Origin: JANNMJ01 sp031425525
GTDB lineage: Bacteria; Bacteroidota; Bacteroidia; Cytophagales; Hymenobacteraceae
DNA: 64,000 nucleotides
NCBI GenBank assembly: GCA_031425525.1
Contig: JANPJM010000072.1
Coordinates: 1 to 64,000 of the forward strand
Direction of reading: 5' to 3'
Below are positions 1-9,492 of this stretch, one piece after another. Each line of letters opens with the position of its first letter. Positions within the stretch are counted from its first letter, which is position 1. The notes under the pieces are model-generated. The model saw only the letters and a list, made by a program, of their open reading frames with translations. It made no database searches and was not told the origin of the DNA. The position numbers and the translations under genes were made by a program.

Positions 1-25
1 AGTTCCGTCGGCGGAACTGGCCTTT
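1..25 (+). terminator. Hairpin with T-run at window edge
   Basis: A 7-bp stem (agttccg/cggaact) with a 4-nt loop is followed after four bases by five T. It would end a plus-strand gene lying left of the window, which cannot be seen. Confidence 0.4.
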
Positions 26-60
26 TTGCGCTCCCGGCCAACAGGAATGTCTACACCAAA

Positions 61-103
61 GAAGGCCGCCCCGCAACTGAGTAGCAGTTGCGGGGCGGCC
101 TTC
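61..103 (-). terminator. Strong hairpin terminator of the cadherin adhesin gene
   Basis: Perfect 19-bp inverted repeat (61-79 and 85-103) with a 5-nt loop, 60 bp beyond the stop codon of the minus-strand adhesin gene. Read on the minus strand it is followed by TTTGG, a weak T-tract. Confidence 0.75.
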
Positions 104-162
104 TCAACTTAGCGCGGCGGTTGGCGGGCGATTGACAGACAATCGCCCGCGCTCCCTTCGCC

Positions 163-3100
163 CTACTCCACCACCAAGCGCGTGGTGCGGCCGTCAGCGG
201 CGCGCACGGCGTACACGCCTACCGCCAGGTTGCGCACGGGCAACTCGGCTTTGCCCGAAGCATCGGCCAGCGTGGTGGCTACGCATCGCCCGGCTGCATC
301 GTACACCGCCACCGACGCTCCGGCCGCACAGCCCATCACCCGCACCGTGGCCGAGGCCGAGGCAGGGTTGGGAGCGAGTTGGAGTTTCGAGTTTTGCGTG
401 TCGAGTGACGAGTGGGTGCTGAGTACGCGGCTGCCGTTGATAATTACGGCGAAACGCCCCATTACTTCCTCGTTGGCGCGGGTGGCCGTCAGGCGTACCT
501 GCGGCAGGAGCGCTAGGTCGTAACGCGTACCCGTCAGCCGGTCGAGCAACTCGACGGAGGTCGTGCCCCAGTTGACCAAGCGCCCCACGCTCAGCGCGTA
601 GGTGCCGGAAGCGGGCAACACGGCCGTCAACTCAAGCACCGTGTTCGGCGCGCCGAGTACGTCGGTGGGTAATGCGTTGATGGCCGCTTCGTGCCCATCG
701 ATCAAGACTGAGAGCGTCGGCTGCCCGACGTTGCGACCGGGGCGCAGGCCATCGAAGGAGGCATCCTCGCCGAAGGTGGCACCGGACTCGACATAAACGA
801 ACGTTTCGTCGGAGAAGGTCGGCGCGGAGCCGCCGACTGCGGCCAATGCCAGCGTCAGCACGGGGCGCGTTGCGGCAACCGGGCGGCCGAGCCCAACGTT
901 CTCCTCTACCCGCAGCGCGTTGGTGAAGGTGAAGGTAGTGGGCGCCGTGGCGCGGGCGAAAAACGCCTGCCCCAGCCCGATCAGTCCATCCGGGAGGTTG
1001 CCCACGCCGTTGGGCGTGCGCGTGCGGTAGGCGCCGCTGAGCCCGCCGGTGGAGTACCACACCGAAATCGACGCGTTCATCCCGGCGGGCACGGTGGCCA
1101 AGTCCCAATCGATGGGCTGGGGGTAGGGGTTGCCCAGCAGGTGCCAACCGGCTTTCTGGGCGTCGGGGTTGGTATTGAGGCCCGTCACGGTCAGGGATTG
1201 GGCGACGAGGCCGGTAGTGAGCGCGCCGACGAAATCAGGCGTTTGCTGGCCCGGCAGGTACACCGAGTAGCCTCGCCCGCTGACCATCGCCGTGCCCAAC
1301 GTGGCGGGCGAGAAGTAGCCTGTGCCGAAGGCGGCGTAGGCGGGCGTGGTGCCACCGCGCGTTTCATCGTAGCCGAACACGTTGGGGAACACGGCGGGGA
1401 GCGGCGCCACGTACGGCAGATTGTTGTACGCCGGATTGATTTTGGGCGTGAAGCCCGCCGTGGCCAAATCGTTCACGGGCGCGTTTTGCACGGGGCTGCT
1501 CAGGTGGTGGTAGCTGACGGCCGCCGGGGCGGGCACGTAGCGCTGCACCGTGACGGTGCCGCTGGTGGTACCGCCCGAATGCACAGCGTAGGCCGTGCCC
1601 GTGGCAGTGCTCAGCAGCGTGAGCTGGTTGCCGGTGGCGAGGCTACCGCTGGTCAGGCGCAGCACGGTGGTGACGGCCGTGGGCTGGCTCAAGCTCACGC
1701 CGCTGCCGTTGGCCGTTTCCAACGCGCGCACGGTGGCGGGCAGGCCGTCGCCGGTGGTTTGCGCTTGGGTGCCGGCGTAGACGTAGGCGGCATCCGAAGC
1801 GAACGAGCGCGTGCCCGTCACCTGCACGGCGCCGGTGGCGCCGCTGCTGCTGATGCCCTGCGCCGAGCAAATCCGCAGCGTGGCCCCCGCGCTAAGCGTG
1901 AAACTGCCCGCACCCGTGATGGGCTGGCAGGCCGTGGCCAGCTCGCCGGCCACTGAGAAGGCGCCCGTCACTTGCACCGGGCCGGTGAGCGTTGCCACGC
2001 CCGTAGTCGTCACGGTGATGGTGGTGTAGAGGCCGCCGGGCACGTTCTGGATCGTGCTGACGGTCAGGGCCTCGGCTTCATCGGTGACGGTGATGGTGAA
2101 ACTCTTCTCGAAGAAGAGGTTGCCAGCGCCCGAATCGGTGGAGCGGATGCGCACCGAGTAGCTGGCCTGCGTCTCGAAGTCGAGGCCCGTGGCACCTACC
2201 CGCAGCGAGTTGCCCACGATGGTGAAGGCGGCGTTGCCGCTGCTGCCCGTGCCGCTCACCAGGGTGTAGGTGTGGGTGTCGGCCACATCGCCGTCGGCGG
2301 TGGTCAGCAGACCCACAGTAGCGTTGGCGGCGTTCTCGGCCACATCGGCGTTGCTCAGGAAGATGTTGGTCGGCGGGTCGTTGGCGGGGGTTTCCACCAC
2401 GTCGGTGATGGTGAGCGTGAAGGCGCGCTCGAAGGAAAGGCCGCCCTGATCGGTGGTGCGGACGCGCACGGCGTAGGAGGCTCTGGTCTCGAAGTCGGGG
2501 TCGGCGGTGATGCGCAACTCGTCGCCGTTGATATTCACCAAGGCATTGTCGGCGCTGCCGATACCGCTCACCAGCGTGTAGGTGAAGGAACCGCCCGCGT
2601 CGGGGTCGGTGGTACTGAGGCTGCCCACCACCACGTTGGCGCCGGTGTTCTCGGCGATGGTGGCGTTGCTCAGCGTCAGGTTCGTGGGCGCTTCATTGAC
2701 GTTGGTCAAACTCACCGTTACGGTGGCGGCATCCGTGAGGGTGCCGTCGCTCACCTGCACGGTCAGCGAGTAGGCGGGCGTGGCCTCGAAGTTGAGCGCC
2801 GCCGAGTTGGCTACCTGAAGCTGGTTGCCGCTGAAGCTGAACGCCCCGCCGGTGTTGCCCGCCGTGATGCTGTAGCTCAGGGTGGTGCCGGCGTCGGGGT
2901 CGGTGGCCGCGATGGGAGCGCCCACGCTGGTGCCGTTCGCGGCGTTCTCGGCCAAGGTGCGCGTGGTGCTGCTGATGCTCGGCGCCTCATTCACGTTCGT
3001 GACGGCAATACTGAAGCTCTGGCTGCTGGTGAGCGCGCCGTCCGAGGCCTGCACGGTGATACTGTGCGACGTGGCTGCTTCGAAATCGAGCAGCGTGCCG

Positions 3101-6100
3101 TTGGCTACCGTCACCACGCCGGTGGTGGCGTTAATCTGGAAGCGCCCGCCGGCGTTATCGGTCAGTGCATACGTGACGGCCGCGCCTTCTGGGTCGGTGG
3201 CCGAAGTCGTAACCCCAACCGTCGTACCGATGGCGGCGTTCTCGGCCACGGTGTTGGTCGCGCCGTTGGCGTCGGTCACGGCGCCCGGCGCTTCGTTCAC
3301 GTTCGTCACCGTGATGGTGAAGGTCTGCTCGGTGAAGAGACTCGCGTTGGCGTTGTCGGTCGAGCGGATGCGGATGTCGTAGTTGTTCTGGCCTTCAAAG
3401 TTGAACACCGCCGCCGTCCGCAACTGGCTGCCCACGATGGCGAATGAGCCGTTGTCGGCCGAGCCGGCACCGCTCACCAGCGAGTAGGCGTAGCCGCCAC
3501 CGGGGCCGGTAGTGCTCAAGTTGCCCACCGCCGTATTGATGGACTGGTTTTCGGGCAGGCTCTGCGGCGAAAGACCGATGCCGGTCGGCCCTTCGGCCAC
3601 GTCGTTGAGGTTCACTGTTACAGTCGCCGAGTTGGTCAGCGTACCATCCGAAACCTGCACCGTGAGGCTGAAGGTGGGGGTAGTCTCAAAATCGAGTGCC
3701 GCCGAGTTGGCTACCTGAAGCTGGTTGCCGCTGAAGCTGAACGCCCCGCCGGTGTTGCCCGCCGTGATGCTGTAGCTCAGGGTGGTGCCAGCGTCGGAGT
3801 CGGTGGCCGCGATGGGAGCGCCCACGCTGGTGCCGTTGGCCGCGTTCTCATTGACGGCGCGCGACTGGGCGCTGATGCTCGGCGCCTCATTCACGTTCGT
3901 GACCGCAATGCTGAAGCTCTGGCTGCTGGTTAGGCTACCATCCGAGGCCTGCACCGTGATGGAATGCGAGGTGGCACTCTCGAAGTTGAGCAGCGCGCCG
4001 TTGGCTACCGTCACTACGCCCGTCGATGCGCTGATGGCGAATCGCCCACCGGCGTTGTCGGTCAGCGAGTACGTCAGGGTCGTGCTTGCGTCGGGGTCGG
4101 TGGCCGAGGCCGTGATACCGACCGTTGTGCCGTTGGCGGCGTTTTCCGCTACCGTACTAGTGGCGGCGTTGGCGTCCGTCACGGCACCCGGCGCCTCATT
4201 CACGTTCGTCACGTTCACCGTCACGGTGGCCGAAGAGCTGGCGGCCGGCACCCCGTTGTCGGTCACCTGCACGGTCAGGCTGTAGCTCGGCGTAGCCTCG
4301 AAATTGAGTTGGGCCGAGTTGGCGACCGTGAGCTGGCCGTTCGAGGAGTTGATGGCAAAGGCGCCGTTGGTGTTGCCCGCCGTGATGGCGTAGCTCAGCG
4401 TCTGGCCGGCGTCGGGGTCGGAAGCCGAGACGACCGCGCCCACGGTGAGGGTGTTGGCCGTGTTCTCCGCTACAGAGCGCGTCTGGCTGCCAATGCTAGG
4501 CGGGTTGTTGATGGTCCCGCTGATCTGGATGCGGTCGAACATCACTTCTTCCTGGCCGGCGACCTTGGCTTCGATCTGGAAGTCGACGTTGCCGCCGCCT
4601 ACTGCCGCCGGCAAGGCCAGATCGACGTTCTGGAGCGTTGCGTTATACGTAACGCCGTCGGGCGTACCGTTCAGGTCGGTGTCGCGCTGCAGGCCGCCGT
4701 TCACTGTGCCGCTCCCGTAGAAAGCGGCGAACAGCACCCAGGAACCGTTGTTGACGCGGTAGAAGAACCGGAGGTAGTTGGTCGTCTGGAACGAGTTGCC
4801 CGATTGCGACAGGCCTGAGCCGAGCCGCACGTTGAGGCGCAGGCTCGCGGCGTTAGTCGCGTCGACCGGCGCCAACCGTAGAAGGCCGACTTTCAGCGGA
4901 TCAGGATTTTGCACCCCCATCGTGCCTTCCGCGTACCAGGCAAAGCTGCCGTTGTAGTTGGTGAAGTTGAGGGGCGAGCACGAAACCGGGGGTTGCGCGC
5001 GGAAGAAGCCCAGGCAGTTGACGCCGGGGAAAAGGAACGTGTTCGACGAATAGCGCGTGCCTTCGCCGTCGGTCTCGAAGTCTTCGATGTAGGGCAGCGC
5101 CGACGCCCCGTTGAGCGCCACCGTGATGGCAATCGTGCGCGTCACGGTGTTGCTGGACGTGGACGAGCCATCGACGGCCGCGAAGGTGACGACCCGGTTG
5201 CCGCCCACCGCGTTGGTGGTGTTGGTATTCTGGTACTTGACGTTCTGGAGCGCCGTCGCGTACTGGGCCAGCGTCGCGCTGCCGGTCAGGGTCAGGGTGC
5301 CAGTGGTTGAATTGAAGCTGCCGGTAATGCTGGCCGTGTTCGTGAACGACAGCACATCCTGGGTGCTTTGGTAGTTACCGGTAATCTGCACGGTGGCGCT
5401 GTTCAGCGTGGAGTTATCGGCGTCGTTCACCGTCAGCGTGCTGGTGATGTTTTTCGCCGCTTCGCCCTCGCTGTACGCCAGGCTGGCCGCCTCGACGTTG
5501 GCGAGTACCGGCGCAGCGCTGGCGGCCGCGTCGCCGTAGATGCGAATATTGTCAAACGCCAGCTCCTCGCTCAGGCCGGCTTGGTCGATCTCCACCAGCA
5601 CCTCCAGCATACTTCCGTTACCGGACGCTGTGCCCGTGCCGGGCATACTGAAGAGAAAGTCCTGCATCGCGCTATTCAGCGTGGGCGACGAGGCATCGAC
5701 CGGGTCGGCGATGGGGTTAGAGACGCCATCCAGGTCCGAGTCCCGCCGCATCAGACCGGTCGAGTTGTTCAGCGTCAGGTCGCTGGTAAACTGCCCGATC
5801 AGCGTCCAGGCAACGGTGCCATTGAAGCGGGCTTTCACCCGGATGAAGTCTTCTACCTCCCACACGGTATTCAGGCCGCGGGCGTCGGCGAAATTCACCC
5901 GCACCTGAAGGTTCGTCTTGTTCGCGACGCTCACGGGTACCAGCTGCACGAAACGCGCGGGCCGCAACTGCTGTCCCTGCCCGCCCCGTACGCCTTCCGA
6001 CGCCCAGAAAGACACGCCGTTAAGGTTGGTGATCTGGGCCCCACCCGTATACCCCGGCACGGTGTTTTGCGCGCGGATGAAGTACTGGTTGTTGCTGCCG

Positions 6101-6234
6101 CTTGTCGCGGTAGTCAGCTCGTTCGAAGTGTAGCGAACTCCTTCGCCATTCGACTCGAACGACTCGGTGTAGAGCTGCGCCCGCGCCCCGAAGGTGCACA
6201 AGCACAGCGTAAATAAGTAAAGTAAACGTTGCAT
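163..6234 (-). CDS. Giant cadherin-repeat adhesin with T9SS type A sorting domain
   Basis: A 2023-residue secreted protein. It has an Sec signal peptide ending ...FGARAQ (residues 1-20) and two N-terminal modules that end in DNIRIYG- and DRIQISG-like strands. About eight cadherin-like repeats follow (roughly residues 575-1385), joined by NVNEAP linkers and carrying ENxxNGTxVG and DPDAG motifs. A long beta-rich region leads to a C-terminal T9SS sorting domain (last about 75 residues, LAPNP...VYAVR...RLVVE). T9SS cargo cross the outer membrane and are usually attached to the cell surface; the cadherin repeats suggest calcium-dependent adhesion (inference). Repeats are near-identical in places (see 2798-3837). 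The linker before the sorting domain contains a low-complexity TQNSKL segment also found in PheT. It is transcribed alone. Confidence 0.93.
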   Translation of the reverse strand: MQRLLYLFTLCLCTFGARAQLYTESFESNGEGVRYTSNELTTATSGSNNQYFIRAQNTVPGYTGGAQITNLNGVSFWASEGVRGGQGQQLRPARFVQLVPVSVANKTNLQVRVNFADARGLNTVWEVEDFIRVKARFNGTVAWTLIGQFTSDLTLNNSTGLMRRDSDLDGVSNPIADPVDASSPTLNSAMQDFLFSMPGTGTASGNGSMLEVLVEIDQAGLSEELAFDNIRIYGDAAASAAPVLANVEAASLAYSEGEAAKNITSTLTVNDADNSTLNSATVQITGNYQSTQDVLSFTNTASITGSFNSTTGTLTLTGSATLAQYATALQNVKYQNTNTTNAVGGNRVVTFAAVDGSSTSSNTVTRTIAITVALNGASALPYIEDFETDGEGTRYSSNTFLFPGVNCLGFFRAQPPVSCSPLNFTNYNGSFAWYAEGTMGVQNPDPLKVGLLRLAPVDATNAASLRLNVRLGSGLSQSGNSFQTTNYLRFFYRVNNGSWVLFAAFYGSGTVNGGLQRDTDLNGTPDGVTYNATLQNVDLALPAAVGGGNVDFQIEAKVAGQEEVMFDRIQISGTINNPPSIGSQTRSVAENTANTLTVGAVVSASDPDAGQTLSYAITAGNTNGAFAINSSNGQLTVANSAQLNFEATPSYSLTVQVTDNGVPAASSSATVTVNVTNVNEAPGAVTDANAATSTVAENAANGTTVGITASATDPDASTTLTYSLTDNAGGRFAISASTGVVTVANGALLNFESATSHSITVQASDGSLTSSQSFSIAVTNVNEAPSISAQSRAVNENAANGTSVGAPIAATDSDAGTTLSYSITAGNTGGAFSFSGNQLQVANSAALDFETTPTFSLTVQVSDGTLTNSATVTVNLNDVAEGPTGIGLSPQSLPENQSINTAVGNLSTTGPGGGYAYSLVSGAGSADNGSFAIVGSQLRTAAVFNFEGQNNYDIRIRSTDNANASLFTEQTFTITVTNVNEAPGAVTDANGATNTVAENAAIGTTVGVTTSATDPEGAAVTYALTDNAGGRFQINATTGVVTVANGTLLDFEAATSHSITVQASDGALTSSQSFSIAVTNVNEAPSISSTTRTLAENAANGTSVGAPIAATDPDAGTTLSYSITAGNTGGAFSFSGNQLQVANSAALNFEATPAYSLTVQVSDGTLTDAATVTVSLTNVNEAPTNLTLSNATIAENTGANVVVGSLSTTDPDAGGSFTYTLVSGIGSADNALVNINGDELRITADPDFETRASYAVRVRTTDQGGLSFERAFTLTITDVVETPANDPPTNIFLSNADVAENAANATVGLLTTADGDVADTHTYTLVSGTGSSGNAAFTIVGNSLRVGATGLDFETQASYSVRIRSTDSGAGNLFFEKSFTITVTDEAEALTVSTIQNVPGGLYTTITVTTTGVATLTGPVQVTGAFSVAGELATACQPITGAGSFTLSAGATLRICSAQGISSSGATGAVQVTGTRSFASDAAYVYAGTQAQTTGDGLPATVRALETANGSGVSLSQPTAVTTVLRLTSGSLATGNQLTLLSTATGTAYAVHSGGTTSGTVTVQRYVPAPAAVSYHHLSSPVQNAPVNDLATAGFTPKINPAYNNLPYVAPLPAVFPNVFGYDETRGGTTPAYAAFGTGYFSPATLGTAMVSGRGYSVYLPGQQTPDFVGALTTGLVAQSLTVTGLNTNPDAQKAGWHLLGNPYPQPIDWDLATVPAGMNASISVWYSTGGLSGAYRTRTPNGVGNLPDGLIGLGQAFFARATAPTTFTFTNALRVEENVGLGRPVAATRPVLTLALAAVGGSAPTFSDETFVYVESGATFGEDASFDGLRPGRNVGQPTLSVLIDGHEAAINALPTDVLGAPNTVLELTAVLPASGTYALSVGRLVNWGTTSVELLDRLTGTRYDLALLPQVRLTATRANEEVMGRFAVIINGSRVLSTHSSLDTQNSKLQLAPNPASASATVRVMGCAAGASVAVYDAAGRCVATTLADASGKAELPVRNLAVGVYAVRAADGRTTRLVVE
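374..426. repeat. aaactcgaa-type simple repeat inside the adhesin coding sequence
   Basis: Read on the minus strand, this segment is built of short words of the form actcgaaact/aaaactcg. It encodes the linker just before the T9SS domain, including TQNSKL. The same words occur in the spacer at 23549-23580 and in frame inside pheT at 37397-37482. Confidence 0.6.
2798..3837. repeat. Near-identical duplicated module within the adhesin gene (900-bp offset)
   Basis: Bases 2798-2937 and 3698-3837 are identical except at two positions (2890/3790 and 2898/3798). They are exactly 900 bp apart, i.e. 300 codons or about three cadherin modules. This points to recent duplication or gene conversion of a multi-domain block and is a likely site of copy-number change. 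Confidence 0.85.
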
Positions 6235-6314
6235 AGCCAGGGGCTAAAGGTAAAAAATGAAAACGTGAATCGACTCAGGTAAAGTAATGTCCAGCGTGCA
6301 GAACAAATTTAAGG

Positions 6315-7358
6315 TCAGGCAGCTGATAGCGCGGCGGCAGGAGCTAGCTCAGTTAGCCGCTCGCCGGGTTGCAAGCCCAGACGCGCGAGCTGCGCACCGG
6401 TAAAGTAGCCTTCTTCCAGGGCTACGGCGTCGAGGCGTAGCGTGGTGCCCGCGCCGCAGGCTACCACGGGCAGCCCATTCAGGGCGCCGGTTTGTACAAG
6501 GGTGCCGGGAGGCGCCTGGACTGCATTGGGCAGGGGCTGAACGCACAGCAGACGCAGAAGCTGACCGCGCAGCAGCGCCAGCGCGCCGCGGTTCCAGGGG
6601 TTGACGGCACGAACCAAGCGGTCAATCTCCGTCGCGGGCTCGTCCCACCGCACGCACACGTCGGCCAGCCCGGCGCGCGGCCAGTAGCGGCCGCCGGGCG
6701 CTTGCGCCACGGGTTCCAGGGGTGGCCCGTCGCCCCGCAGCGCTGCCACCAGCCGGCTCGCTACACCCACGGCCGTCAGTGCGGCCTGCGCGCGGTGCAG
6801 GCCGTGCGTGTCCTGCGGCCCGATGGCAATCGGCTGCGCCAGCAATACGGGGCCGGTATCGAAACCGACTTCCATCCGGTGAACCGTCACCGCTCCGGCG
6901 GCCTCGCCGTTGCGGAGCTGCCAGAAAATGGGCTCCGGCCCGCGGTAGCCGGGTAGCGCCGCGTAATGGAAGTTCAGGAAGCCGTGGGGCGGTACGTTGA
7001 GCACACTCGCCGGAATCCGCCACGGAAAGGTCATCACCAGTACGGCGGCCGGTTGGGTAGCGCCCAGCCACTGGTGCAGCGCCGCCGCCAAGCCGGGGCG
7101 GGCCAGCCGCACCAGACCGATCCCGCTACCGCTTAGCAGGTTGGTTGCCTGGGCGGCCAACTCTTCTGGTTCGGCCAGGCCGGTCACGGGCACCGCTACG
7201 CCCGCCACCACACCCTGCGCAAGCAGCTCGTGCAGGGCGGGTAGGCCCAGGGGGCTGCTCAGAATCACGGTCAGGCGTAGGTGCGGCACGGCGTAAGCGA
7301 AATCAGCAGAAACGGCAGCAGGCGAACGCTCATCGGGCAGTACCCGCGCGGATACCAC
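6315..7358 (-). CDS. Formyltransferase-family protein (Fmt/GART-like)
   Basis: 347 residues from a GTG start; a start at 7289 (GTG) would remove about 23 poorly conserved residues. The N-terminal Rossmann-type domain has the formyltransferase active-site pattern: NFHYAALPGYRGPEPIFW carries the Asn-x-His pair and the YRG loop, and a downstream VGFDTGPVL supplies the conserved Asp. A C-terminal OB-like domain (GVACGAGTTLRL-like region) resembles methionyl-tRNA formyltransferase. Family members transfer formyl from 10-formyl-THF to an amine. This is probably not the housekeeping Fmt, because it lies directly downstream (25 bp) of three tail-collar genes on the same strand. A role in modifying a product of that cluster is inference. 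Confidence 0.8.
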   Translation of the reverse strand: MVSARVLPDERSPAAVSADFAYAVPHLRLTVILSSPLGLPALHELLAQGVVAGVAVPVTGLAEPEELAAQATNLLSGSGIGLVRLARPGLAAALHQWLGATQPAAVLVMTFPWRIPASVLNVPPHGFLNFHYAALPGYRGPEPIFWQLRNGEAAGAVTVHRMEVGFDTGPVLLAQPIAIGPQDTHGLHRAQAALTAVGVASRLVAALRGDGPPLEPVAQAPGGRYWPRAGLADVCVRWDEPATEIDRLVRAVNPWNRGALALLRGQLLRLLCVQPLPNAVQAPPGTLVQTGALNGLPVVACGAGTTLRLDAVALEEGYFTGAQLARLGLQPGERLTELAPAAALSAA

Positions 7359-7382
7359 CCGATGAGTGTTGCGCGCCGTTGG

Positions 7383-7898
7383 CTAGGGGCGCGAAGGAAA
7401 GATGCCGTTCAGGGCGATGATGTAGTTGATTGCCTGAAACGGTTGCCGGTTTTCGTGCGGCTGGCTGCCGCCGGCCGGCTGCACCGCGAGCTGCGCGACG
7501 CTGGCGGCCATCTGCGCGGAAGCTGCGGTGGTGAATTGCTGGTTGGCGCCAGCCGCCGGGTAATGATTCGTCGGGCTGGACTCCACGGCTTCCTCCGCGA
7601 CGTTTACAGTCGCGTTCATGTCGTGTGTGTGCGCGGGCATTTGATTGACCGTCAGCGACACGTTCTCGGTGCCGCCCTTCTGGCCCTGGATATACCCATT
7701 GCCCGTTCCGAGCGGGATGCGGCCTTGCAGATCCGGCAGGCGGAAGGTGGTTACGCCGTCGCCACCGAACGTAGTGCCCAGCAGCGAGAAGAGGGCCGCA
7801 TTTTGACTGATGGACATGGTCTGTCCGGCGCAGAAGGCCCAGCCTCTCGGCGCGTAGGCGAAAGCGATAGGGCGAATCTCGCCAATGAAATTTTCCAT
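7383..7898 (-). CDS. Phage tail collar domain (microcystin-dependent-type) protein
   Basis: 171 residues. The N-terminus has the tail-collar signature: ENFIGEIRPIAFAYAPRGWAFC, then LLGTTFGGDGVTTFRLPDLQGR and a GGTENVSLTVNQMPAHTH segment. The C-terminus ends QPFQAINYIIALNGIFPS. These proteins share the Tail_Collar domain of phage tail-fibre proteins but are often found in chromosomal sets of three. It is the last of three tandem paralogues, 78 bp after the second. No signal peptide is visible. Confidence 0.9.
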   Translation of the reverse strand: MENFIGEIRPIAFAYAPRGWAFCAGQTMSISQNAALFSLLGTTFGGDGVTTFRLPDLQGRIPLGTGNGYIQGQKGGTENVSLTVNQMPAHTHDMNATVNVAEEAVESSPTNHYPAAGANQQFTTAASAQMAASVAQLAVQPAGGSQPHENRQPFQAINYIIALNGIFPSRP

Positions 7899-7976
7899 AA
7901 ACGGGGGTTCGTTTGAGAAAGCGGGTACGGTTGGGAAGCTATCGCCGGCCCCGCTACCTAGCGGGGCCGGTAAGCA

Positions 7977-8519
7977 TTAACCTTGAGAAGGATAGATGCC
8001 GCTCAGGGCGATGATGTAGTTCGTCGCCAGGTAAGGCTGAATGTTGTAGTGCGGCTGATTGCCGCCGGCCGCGCTCGTGTTGCCGGTGATGGCATCCGCG
8101 GGCGTCAAGCCACTGGCGCTCGGCAGATTCGTGCTGTAAATATCCGATGTGCTTTGCCCGAAGAGCGCCCCGGCGGGGTCGTTGGTGGTGGCGTTGGTAC
8201 CCGCGGACACGGTCACCTGCAACAGGGGATGCGTATGCGACGGGAGTTGCAGGGCACCCAGCGTCACACTCTCAGAGCCGCCGGTCTGGCCTGGGGCGTA
8301 GGACTGAAGGCCTACGCCGTTTCCGGCCCCGACGGCCACCCGGCTTTGCAGGTTAGGCAGCCCAAACGTAGTCTGGCCGTCGCCACCGTAGGTCGTCCCG
8401 AGCAGGCTGTACAGCGCGTCGTTTTCGGAGATGCTTATAAGCTGGCCCTGGCAGAAGGCCCAGCCTTCAGGGGCGAAATTGCCGGCAAAAATGCGCAGCT
8501 CACCGAGAAATGGGTCCAT
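7977..8519 (-). CDS. Phage tail collar domain (microcystin-dependent-type) protein
   Basis: 180 residues, middle paralogue of the trio. It opens MDPFLGELRIFAGNFAPEGW and carries LLGTTYGGDGQTTFGLPNLQSR, GGSESVTLGALQLPSHTH and a C-terminal QPYLATNYIIALSGIYPSQ. Family knowledge: Tail_Collar domain, function of the chromosomal versions poorly known. It lies 45 bp downstream of the first paralogue, so probable co-transcription. The sequence between the HTH motif and the C-terminal motif is the variable part among the three copies. Confidence 0.9.
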   Translation of the reverse strand: MDPFLGELRIFAGNFAPEGWAFCQGQLISISENDALYSLLGTTYGGDGQTTFGLPNLQSRVAVGAGNGVGLQSYAPGQTGGSESVTLGALQLPSHTHPLLQVTVSAGTNATTNDPAGALFGQSTSDIYSTNLPSASGLTPADAITGNTSAAGGNQPHYNIQPYLATNYIIALSGIYPSQG

Positions 8520-8564
8520 GAAGAATGCGTTGCGTTAGAAAATGGAGGAATCAGACGGAAAAGG

Positions 8565-9101
8565 CTAGCTGCGGGGCGGGTACACGCCTTGCGTCGCGAT
8601 GCAGTAATTGAGCGTCAGGTAGGGCATCATGTTGTCGTGCGCGCCATTGCCGCCATTCGGACCGATGGAGCCCTTGATAGACCCGGCGGCCATCGTTTTC
8701 CCGCTTTTTGTGTCGCCGTACTGCTCGCCCGTCGCGTTGGCGAGAAACCCATCCTGTGGACTTGGCGCCCCACCCCCTTCGTTGGTGGTCTGGAGCGGAC
8801 CGGAGAGCGCGTGGGCGTGCATCGGCATGTCGCCCGCTTTGAGCGTAACGTTGGGGACACCCCCCAGCTGGCCAAGCAGATAGGGGCTGTCGCCCGGCCC
8901 GGTACCGACGCCGACGACGACATTTCCCTGGAGGTTCGGCAACTGGAACGTGGTAGTACCATTGCCACCGTAAGTGATGCCCAAAATAGAAAACAGGGCC
9001 GTATTCTGCTGGATGGACAGGAGTTGTCCCTGGCACGGCAGCCACCCGCGAGGGGCGAAACTGAAGGGAAGCAGGCGAATCTCGCCGATGTAGGGGTCCA
9101 T
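8565..9101 (-). CDS. Phage tail collar domain (microcystin-dependent-type) protein
   Basis: 178 residues, first paralogue of the trio. Motifs: MDPYIGEIRLLPFSFAPRGW, LGITYGGNGTTTFQLPNLQG, GGVPNVTLKAGDMPMHAHAL and a C-terminal MPYLTLNYCIATQGVYPP. The order 9101 to 6315 (three collar proteins, then the formyltransferase) looks like a single operon. The start ATG is preceded by a G-rich run of nine bases (minus-strand C run) rather than a clear ribosome site. Confidence 0.9.
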   Translation of the reverse strand: MDPYIGEIRLLPFSFAPRGWLPCQGQLLSIQQNTALFSILGITYGGNGTTTFQLPNLQGNVVVGVGTGPGDSPYLLGQLGGVPNVTLKAGDMPMHAHALSGPLQTTNEGGGAPSPQDGFLANATGEQYGDTKSGKTMAAGSIKGSIGPNGGNGAHDNMMPYLTLNYCIATQGVYPPRS

Positions 9102-9375
9102 TAAAAATGGGGGGGGGGAAATGGGGTGGAGATGGACTTTCCGGCGAACCGGAGAGCTTGACGATAAAAGCGCCGTTTGCTGAGCGGCAGCGCACGGTCA
9201 AAAGTGGCAACGAGATGGGCGCATGACCAAGTACCCGCTTGTTATTAACCGAAAATTGTAGGTGAACAGCAGAATAAGGAGGGTACGCCACCGGCCGGCC
9301 TGCTTGCGCGGGTCACGGAAGTGTTTTTTCCGCCAAATCCCAGTCGATGGGCTGCGGGAGGAGGGAAGCAGATGA

Positions 9376-9492
9376 GTGGGGCAGATGAGAGATGTAACAA
9401 AAATCTTGATTGTGCAAAAAAATGTTGCGTCAATTAACGTAACATTTTTTGTTGATTTAAAAAATGATGTTACCTATCTAGATGTAACATCA
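9376..9492. promoter_or_regulatory. AT-rich cluster of TGTTAC palindromes upstream of the tail-collar operon
   Basis: In a GC-rich genome this 117-bp stretch is strikingly AT-rich. It holds five TGTTAC/GTAACA-type words: gatgtaac, atgttgcg, cgtaacat, gatgttac and gatgtaacatc. They form two hairpins: aaaaaatgttgcg/cgtaacatttttt, and gatgtta...taacatc. It lies 275 bp before the first collar gene. It could be an operator array for a dyad-binding regulator, a terminator pair, or the edge of old mobile DNA. No reading frame convincingly spans it. The rest of 9102-9375 shows no recognisable feature. Confidence 0.45.

Noticed and set aside
1972..3447. Long open frame antisense to the adhesin gene (491 codons)
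   Set aside because: Its Gly/His/Arg-rich product mirrors the repetitive coding strand; no domain or start context.
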